Assembly (NCBI RefSeq): GCF_963678635.1
Contig: NC_087063.1
Span: 8,528,386 to 8,592,385, forward strand
From: Symsagittifera roscoffensis
Lineage: Eukaryota > Xenacoelomorpha > Acoela > Convolutidae
Length of the DNA stretch: 64,000 nucleotides
Direction of reading: 5' to 3'
Shown here: piece after piece, positions 1 through 9,600 of the stretch
How positions within the stretch are numbered: the first letter of the stretch is position 1
How the letters are laid out: every line of letters begins with the position of its first letter
Program-made: the position numbers and the translations under genes
The notes under the pieces: generated by a model
Seen by the model: only the letters and a program-made list of their open reading frames with translations
Database searches by the model: none
What the model was told of the DNA's origin: nothing

Positions 1-441
1 AGAAAATAGATTTAAAATTCTAGTCATCCAATTTTGTTAGAAAATTTCATCATGGCTATTTTTTTTCTGCTATGAAAATATGCGCATAACAGTTGCCAAA
101 TAAAAAAATCAGGTGAAAATAAAGATGAACAAGCCACTTCCTTGCCAATTTTTTTTAGATTAGATTACGACGATTTTATCCACAAAAAAGACCACAATTC
201 GAGCTATGTTGAGATCTTCACGGAGAACCGCTCTTACGCCCCTGCTTAAGAATTACGGGTCTTTTTGGGATTATTTTGGCCCAAAATTATCAAATTATTT
301 ATTGAGCTTAGTTTTTAGTGCAAAATTCTGATTTTTTTTGTGCTGAAAATAATTTCAACCAATCAGAATTGAAAAATACGATCCAATTTTCAAATTAACA
401 ATAAGAGTAGCTTTGGGCCGTATAACAGAAACGACTTCCAG
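1..441 (+). other. Intron of the polycystin gene (upstream exons outside window)
   Basis: AT-rich, with no supported coding sequence. It ends in an acceptor (acgacttccag) at 441. Because exon a is in phase 0 and lacks a plausible start, this is read as intron, not promoter. Confidence 0.6.
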
Positions 442-606
442 GTGCGACAGAAGGAGATTGCGATGTTTGGAGTTGCGAGGGAGATCTCGATGTACCTGGT
501 GTTCGTCTGGCTCCTTTTCTCGGTCTGCTATGTGGAGAAAGACGCAACTGGATTTTACCTCTACGATCAGATCAAGAGCGAAATGTTCACCGGCTCACTG
601 AACAAA
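442..606 (+). other. Polycystin exon a: S1 segment
   Basis: 55 codons, phase 0 at both ends. The acceptor is cttccag before 442 and the donor is gtgagt at 607. It encodes a short basic lead-in and the first hydrophobic helix (MYLVFVWLLFSVCYV), followed by the DATGFYLYDQI stretch seen after S1 in polycystins. Confidence 0.9.
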
Positions 607-3600
607 GTGAGTCATTTTACCTCTTTGATCATTTGATACTTTTTGATCATTGTATTGAGTAGTACTGCTTCAATACTAAATGATTCTTACAGTAAATTGT
701 TTCTTTTTATACTTCTAATCGTTTCTTTTTTTTTACGGTAATTGAGTTCAAACTTTCTCTCAGGTGTACGACATCGACACTTACTGGGATTACTTGATAG
801 ACCACTTTGCCCCCAAAATGTACTCGAATGAATGGTACAATGGGGACAGACCCCTGGGACTGTACCAGTACTTCGCTGACAAGATAAACCTCGTCATAGG
901 CTACTCCGTCGTCCGACAGATCCGAATCAGGAAACGTCAGTATACTCCCATAGTTTTTAGGGCTAGAATGGGGGGGGGGGTAAGGAGGAGGAGGAGGAAG
1001 AGAGCTGGATTTGTATTTGCTGCGTCAAGTGTTGCGAGGGCTCTCCTGAACACAATTTCAATTTGTTTCAGTTTCAGAAAGATAGAAAAATAGAACAACC
1101 GCTGATCCCTTTTCGAGTATATTTCACACAAAAAAAGGAAAACAAAATGAAATGGCAAATTTACAACTTTCTGACAACGTAATTTTGCCATTTCCCTTTC
1201 CAAGTTTATGGTTATGACCAAAAAGCGAGTGTTTTAACCAATTCTAAACAAAAAATAAACAAAATCGAATAGACAAGCAAAAAGAGGCAGTCTATTCCAA
1301 AAGTTTTCATCAATTGTTCTGCTCATCAAAAAGAAATCATTTTTTTTGTTAGTGAAATTCATTGTGTTTTGTTTGCTAGATCTTTGCATGCCGTACAAGA
1401 TCGGAAGACACAACATATCGCGGGAGTGCAATCCCCCCTTCGCGGCCGAATTCGAGGACAGGGGGAGGTATGGACCCGGCTGGGTGAGATTTGATGCCAA
1501 CAACCCCTACCATATACTCAGAGAAGAATACAGGTAAATTTCAATCTGATTAAAAAAATTGTCTACATTTAAAATTCTTATCAAATTGTTGGCACTATCC
1601 TTTTTAATCAACTAATTTAAACAATTTTAAGTGATAATATTGATAATAACTATAGGGCTTAAGTAACTTCACTGTGAAAAGACTTAAGTGCTGTTTATTT
1701 TGACGTCAGAGTTCGATTCAAGATCTAATTCGGAAAAATCTCTAAAAATGAAATAATCGTGATTTAAAATAATCGTGATTTTCAATATGATTACAGCTCT
1801 ACTCATCTGCTTTATAGCTAAAATGTGAACACATAAAAATTTGAACCAATTACTTGGTAAATTTACGCACGGCGATGTAATTCTTATTGGTTATGAGAAA
1901 AATAACCAAAATCTCGGCTACTAAGTTCTAATTTTGACCAAAATCTGGGCTAATAAATTCTAATTTTTTATTCTGAAAACAAGCTCAGTGTATGAAAAAT
2001 TAAAACGAATTCAAAAATTCCTTTTAGACAAAAACAGGTATTATGAAAAGGTATGGTATTTTTTTTTGTTATTATGATTTTTGAGACGCTTTGGAAAACA
2101 TTTTTATCTGTTCGCGAATGTCCTAGACTTCCTCAATTTTTACCGGTTTTCAAAAAAAAAGAAAATTGGGCATACCAAATACTTCCCTATGTGTCTGCTT
2201 TTTCCGCTAGTCTCTTTTTACCATGTCCCATTTTTTACGGACTTAAAAAACTTCCGTGGGAAATTTTTTGACGCATTTCGAAATTTAGTTAATGTTTGCC
2301 AAAACTACCTTGCGAATCTGAGACCAAAGATTCAATCGAACGAAATTTTTAGGAAAATTTCTACGCTCCAATTTTTAATAGAAATTTTTATGGCCTTTGA
2401 AGTTTCTATGGCCTTCAAAATTTTATGGCCCTCCAATCTGATAACAAGTTTTAATCAAATTAACAGCTGTGAAAACCTTTTTGCACAAACGGCTACAAAA
2501 ATGATTTTAAACGTATTGCTTTTGAAAACAGCAAGTTTTTTGACACTTTGATTGTTTTTTGGAAACATTTTGACTTTTCTCGGAGCTACCCTTTCAAATC
2601 TCAGATTAAGGGTTCAATCGAATAACCAGGTTGTGGGAACATTCCTTGCATAAGCGCTTACGCCCTAATTTTTGTAGAAACAAATTTTATGATTTTTGCA
2701 AAAGTCAAAATTTTTTTTAACTTTGACCGTTTTTTGGAAACTTATTGAAAATTACCCTGCCAATTCTCAGATTTGTCTCATTAATTTCAACCGCAACGCC
2801 AGGTTATGGCTTTCTCCCGCATGAGGTTGTACTGCAGAAGCGACGATAGTTTAGTTTTTGATTGATTATTGCTCATGTTCTGGAGAAAAGTCCAATTTCT
2901 GAAATTTTCGCTGTTGTTGCAATTTTGCTAAATTTTACAACTGTTCTTGAAAATTATCCTATTATCTGAGATTTAGAGTTCAACAAAACCATGCTATGAG
3001 AATCTTCCGCGCCTAAATCACTCCGCGGTTACGGGTTGAATCCCAGGAACAGATTGTGGGAATCATCCCTGCAAAAGCAGCTACGCCTCATTTTTTGTAG
3101 AAAAACTATTATGAACTTAGAAAACTTCAAATAAAAATTATTAAATTTCGATTGTTCTCAAAAAACGCTTAACTAATTGTAAAGTCATTGACTCAATTAA
3201 AAGAACATGTTGCAAAAATTTTTTCTGCGTAAACGGTTGCATCGTCAATTTCGCAGAGAAACCAGTAAGGTTTTGGTTGAAATCCAATTGTTGAAATTCT
3301 GAATATTACGCATTTCAGTGCAACATATTCTACAAAGTTTCAAATAAATATCTGCAACTTTAGATGCGCTACTTGTGTTTTAAATACTATAGTGTGCTGA
3401 CCCCTAACTAGGGTGTGTGCATAGATATACGCAAAACCCTAATTACAAATTAGGGTTTGTGCATGATAGTTAGCTGACATCTAGTTACAAATCTGCGTGT
3501 GTGCATATAGGTACATTGATGCAGAGGAGATAGATGGCCATCCGTTCTGGGGTCAGTCGGCCACCTACCCGGGAGGGGGATTTCTGGTCAGACTGGATGG

Positions 3601-6600
3601 AAACAAACAGGACTCTCTCAACAAACTCAACGTACATGTCTCAACCATAAATAATAAAAAAAAGTCGTTGAGTTTATTGCTACTCTTGAGTATTTTTCAA
3701 GAATTTTTGTTGTTCATAAGCCTCTAAAAGCATCTGGTAAGCTTATTGGACAATTTTGAAATGATTTATGAATTTCAAAAGCATGGATCGTTAAAACGGT
3801 TATTGTGCAAAAAAAGAAGAAAACTATCTAATAATATTTCAGGAGTACTCAAAAATGTGAGCTGACCAACTAAACTTAGTTTAATGGTTGCATTGAAAAC
3901 TTTTATTTGCACCTGAACCTCTTGAGATAAAAACGCTAACTTTTAATTCATAATTCAGTGAGCAGCAAAAAAGTTACGTACGATCTACCTTCTTTTTTTT
4001 CATTACTTTTTGCATTTGCATTTGAAATTTTTTTGAACAATTTTATAGAAGTTTTTTTGTAAATTTAAGAATCTGAAGAATGAGAAGTTTATCGACTTCT
4101 ACACTCGGGCGATCCTGCACGAATTCTCCATCTACTCGCCCACTTACAATCTGTTCGCTGTGGTCACTATGGTGTCTGAGTTCAGGGCCTCAGCCGGGGT
4201 GTTCTCCTACTACTACTGTGACCCCCTCCGACTCATACAGTACCACGGACCCACCGCACCCTACCAGGTAGAAAGAAAAAAAACAAAAAAATGTGCTTTC
4301 GATCGCAAAAAAATTTAATCAATTGTTGTTTTCAAAGCGCAAGTTATTGTATATTTGTGATATCGCGTGATACCTGTAAAATTTTCAACAAGCATAATCA
4401 TATACAAATCTAAAAACGACGAAAATAGCAGTTTTTGGTTTAAAAAAATAGGCTGCGAGCCGAGACAATTGAAATAGTGTTTTGTGCAAACAAAAAAGGG
4501 TTGTGAATGAAAACTTGTAAGACCTAATGCATTTCAAAGCGAATTTTTCTGAGTTGATTGCTTTTCATAGTGAATTGTTTCAAACGTTTTTGTCACAATC
4601 GGGAAGTTAGTAAGAATTAGTCGGATTTAATGTCTCGGGTTGACCAAAACTGGTTCTCATGCAAAACCATAGTATTTAAAAATGCTTTTCATACAAAATA
4701 GTACAATTTCAAAAAGTGCAGAAATTGCATGAAGATGGTATGACAAGCGTTTTTTTTCTATAATATGCAAGTATATGATACGTATTTTTCATCTTCATCA
4801 TAAAATCTATAAGCTCATCTTTAATATAAAAAAATGCCGCATTTTTGTCTCCAAAGCTCTAACAGTCGTGTAGGTTGCCTCGTGTCTTCTGAATAAAGTT
4901 ATCAGAAACCAGCTTCTTATGAGAAAACGAAATGAGAAAAATTTTGTATAATTGAGATAATTTTTCAGCATTGATTCAAGAATTGTTCGATTTGGTTTTT
5001 TTTGTAAGCTTATTAAAGGATTCCAATGATAATTATCAACATAAACCATAATATTACAACATTTTTTAGATCGCAGTCCAAGTTGGCCTTGGCATCTTCC
5101 TGGTCGCCTTCATTTTTCGAGACGGGCGAAAAATCTACAAACAGAGGAAGGCGTTCTTCAAGAAGTCCTGGAACGTGATCGACTTCACGGTGGACATCCT
5201 GGGAGTGCTGGCGATTGTCCTCTTCATCTACCGCTACACTGAGACTGAGAGTGCCATGTCCAGAGTATCGCTGGTCGGAGGTCGCAAGTTTGTGAACCTC
5301 AACTACATTGTGACGCTGTCTCTGGTGAGTCTCGAAAAGGAGGGTATCCCTCCTGTCAGAAGACCCAGAAAACTATTTTTAATAAGTCCCTTGTAGACAT
5401 TGTTCAATCATAGAGCTAAATGTTATAATATCTAGCTTCTTATATTGTAGATTATTTCGAGTCGTGACTTGAGTCGCTTGAGCTGCGACCTTTTTTGTAT
5501 AGAGTTTGAAATGTGCCACTTTAGGGAACTAACGCGCAATTTAGTTTTTTTTTTCAATAAAAAGTGAGCGGCGAATTAATCTGACTCAGAAACCGTTTCA
5601 AATTGTATTCCAAATTGTCGTGTTATTACTTTAGAACGAAAAGCTTAAAAGGTAAGTGTCAAAGACGGGCAACGCGCAAATTTAAGTTAAGCATGAACGA
5701 AAAAAAAAACTTAAACCAAAAAGTTGAAGAAAAAAGTCTAATGCAAGTGTTTATTGAAAAGCTCATTCTTCATATAATTTTTTCAATATCTCGAGCTCTG
5801 AGAGCCCGCTTAAGCTTGAACCATGTCTTCTTGCCCAAACGAAAGAATCAAACAATGATTATTTACTTCTTAAAATGTTTATTATCATTATTCGATAAAT
5901 ACAAAATCAGTCAAAACAAAAAATATAAACGATAAAGTTAAAGTAGTTGTTTCTGTGCAGGTCTATTTGATCATCCTGGCGTCCATCTGTTTCGTGTCGA
6001 CCATCCGATTCCTGAAGATCTTGAACTTCAACAAGAAGATCTCCATGTTCAGAGACGTCCTGGTCTCCTGTCGCACTGACTTGATCTCGTTCGCAGTCAT
6101 GTTCGTCTTCCTGCAGGCTGGTCAGTCAACTTATATATTGCTCACTTTTTTTTTTCAAAATTGAGGTGTACATTTGTCATAATTTAGGTGAACAAATATT
6201 GAGTTTTTTCATGTGTTGGGTAAATTGCAACTAAATACACGTACTGGGAGCATGCTATATGAGACGCCCACCAAAAAACCAAAAATAAGGTAAAACAAAA
6301 CTGACTTCTCTGAAAATTTGAAAGTTGTTGGTTGAAAATAGCTGGTAGTTCTCGTAGAAAGTAATTTTTTGAAAAGAATTCATCGCTATACTGTTTTAAA
6401 AAATTCTACTTCTTTTAAACATTCATGCCACTTTTAAACGTTTTACGACTAGCCTTATAAACGAGCAATTTACTAAACTTCTTAAAGAGAAATCAGTTTC
6501 GTTGTTCCAACCACTGTGTGGCGGAACTTTGTATTTGTGTGTTTTAGTTTTTCTTCCCATACAAAATTAGGTACCACAATAAATCATCGGAATGAGTCGA

Positions 6601-9600
6601 GTTATATATCATATTAGAGTCATTTTAGTCGTGATTTCAACGACATTTTAAAATTTTGAAAATTTTTTTCTGTGTCGAGAAAAATTGGTTTGAAATTTTG
6701 TTTTTTGGTCTAATGTCGAGCTAATAAGGTCAGTGTGCAGGTTTATTATAACTTATTTACGCCATGAAAACTTCATTTTACTCGAACAAAATTTATTTTT
6801 GGAGTTTTTTAACGCCATTTTGGGAATCAAATATTTCAAAAATTTGAAAAATTCTTCAAAAAAAAATAGAAAAAAAATGTGAAAAAAAAATTTTTTTCAC
6901 AATTTTTTTTTCGTTATTTATAGACTTTCACTACAAAAATTGTTTTTAATAGGCCTATTTAACCATGACTGTCAAATATGCCCAATTTCTTTTTTTCATT
7001 TCGTTCACATCTATTTATCACACCCCACAGAGAAAAAATGACACCTACTTGAAAAATGGTCGAATCTTCTTGTGCTATTGGCACAGTAAACAGCTGTACT
7101 TATTTTTCTCTTTTTTGTTTTCTACTAAGAATCAAGTACTATAAATAATTACCAGTATGGGTCGAGTAATATGTCATATTAGAGCCCTTTCAGTTGTGAT
7201 TCAAATCATATTCAAAAATTTTGCAAACAGTTTTGAGAGAAACCCCTTTTAAATTTTTTGATTTTTGGTCTTTTTTCGAGCAAATTAAGCAAGCTAGCAG
7301 GCTTATTTGCGCTTTAGTTTAGACATTTTTAATGGATTATTTGTGCTAATTTTAATTTTCTTTGTGTAAAAATTTTTGTGGGTTTTTTAACGCCAATTTG
7401 GGAATCAAAAACTCTGGGAACCAAAAAAATGTTTGAAGTTTTTGGTTTTTTATAAATTTTTTATGAAGCTTTTTGTTTTGATTGCCTTATTATGCAAAAA
7501 CTGTTTTCAAAATTGCCTATTTTACTATGACTCTCGAATATGCCTAATTTCTAATTTTTTGTTCAGATCTTTTGATTACACCACGCAGGCAAAACGAGAC
7601 TAGTTTGAATTTTTTTTTTGTATTTTGTAAGACTATGGTCGGAACATTGTGCGCAGCTTGCACACTAGCCGGTTATCCTTGTTTTCACTTATTTTTTTTT
7701 TTTGGGGGGGGGGGGGGGGCGTTTTTTTTAGTATACTACTTTTGTTAGCATACTTTCATTATGTATATATTTTTGTTATTCACCGAACAAATGCTTTTTT
7801 CAATTTCGGTCTCATGAAGTCAATTAAAATTGATAACAATTAAATGTACGAGTTCAAAAAAACTTAGTTTTTTGTTTAATAGCAGGAAGAATGATTAAAA
7901 AATCAAAAAATATCTTTCAAGGAAGTATCAATCCACTGTCCCGAATCAAACAATAGACTCTGCTCCAGTATTTTCCCGCATTTAAAAAAGTGAAAATAAA
8001 TCGATTATAATGGATTTTCGTGGTCTAAAATGTTGTAAACTTAATCGATTCCCATGTTACGTTCAGGCAACAAATTGGACTGAAAATGTATTTAAATCCA
8101 TTTTATCTCGCCAAAACAAAATGCATTATAATTCATTTGGAATCCATTATAATGGATTTAATAATAATTAGGAAATCACATTAAAATTGATTTCCACTTT
8201 ATTTTTGTTTTGCGCGTCGTGCAAAAATTTGCAAGAATTTCTGCATTCATCAAATGCGGATACTTTGCTAAGCGAGTGTACGGCCTAATCCATTTCTAAA
8301 CCTAAACTCAAATTGAAAAAAGATTCCGTTAAGCTCTCCCCCCCTAACGTTTGCCCCTTTGCTCCCCTTCGATCCCCCTTATGTTTGCCCCTTTGCTCCC
8401 CCCCCCCCCCCCCCACTGAACACCTCTGCCCCCCACCTGAACACCCTCACCTGAACCCACACCCCCCCTGAACCCCGGGTTAAGTGTAAACGGAAAAACG
8501 CTAGGGGGGTAATGGAGGGTCCAGCTCCAACTTTACCGCCCCCCCCCCAAGTTTCTAGTAATTTAACAAAATTATTGAAAGGAACGAAATTCAGTTTTTG
8601 AGTAACATAAAAAAATATAAGTAACATCAAAGTTAGGCAGAAAAAAATTAAATTGAACAACAAGTAACCAACGTAACCAACTTTAGTTTAAAATGTAAAA
8701 AAGACTTTATGTGTGTTGAAATTCGCATCTCATTAAAGTGGAAAGAAATCGATTATAATTTAGTTTCATTGTCAGTGTCCACAAAAGAGAAAAAAAGCTA
8801 TTATAATGGATGAAAAAAGGATTTTGTTGCCTCGAAAAATACTAATTCTATAATCCATTTTTAATTGATTATAATGGATTTGTTTTCACTTTTGTGGACA
8901 CTGACTAGGAAACTCAATTATAATCGATTTTTATTCATGGAACTCCAATGCGGGTTAAGGGTCGCTGGTCAAAAGTGAGCCATTCTCTTTTTCAAATTAC
9001 TACCACTTTTAAATACTACCGACTCGTTTTAATGCATTGTTATATTTTTGCCTCAGGTTTTGTGACGATGGCGTACATGTTCTTTGGCAGTTTCCTCGTG
9101 CGATATGCCACCCCCTTCCAGACTCAGCAGTCTCTGTTCAACATGCTACTGGGAAAGTTCTCATTCGAGGAACTGATCCAAATAGACGAGACTCTTGGGG
9201 CCATTTTCTTCATGAGTTACTCGAACTGCATGATGCTCATTACAATGAACATATTCGTCGTCATTCTAGACGCGTCTGTCGGTGACGTCAACGAAGGTAA
9301 GTGTGAAGCGATTCAGAATATTCTAGATTTTTTTCTACAAAATACTCTCATGAAAGGAAGTCCGATTGCTTTTATTTATTATGGATGTGCTCTAGAAAAA
9401 ATCTTTATTTCCACTAGCTGTGGAAGATTCGGTAAAGTTCAGAAGTATCAAATTAAGAAGACATCCTTCTTAATGGCAAACAAAATTTTTTTACCCAAAC
9501 AAGTTTAAAAAGTTCTTGTATATGTCAGCGGTAAGTATTCAAAACCAAAAGTGTGGCAATTTATCTATTGTTAACTTAAGGAAAACTTTGAACTTCAAGT

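Noticed and set aside
8379-8663. 94-codon minus-strand open frame
   Set aside because: It runs through a C-rich low-complexity tract inside a polycystin intron; glycine and valine runs reflect base composition, not coding.
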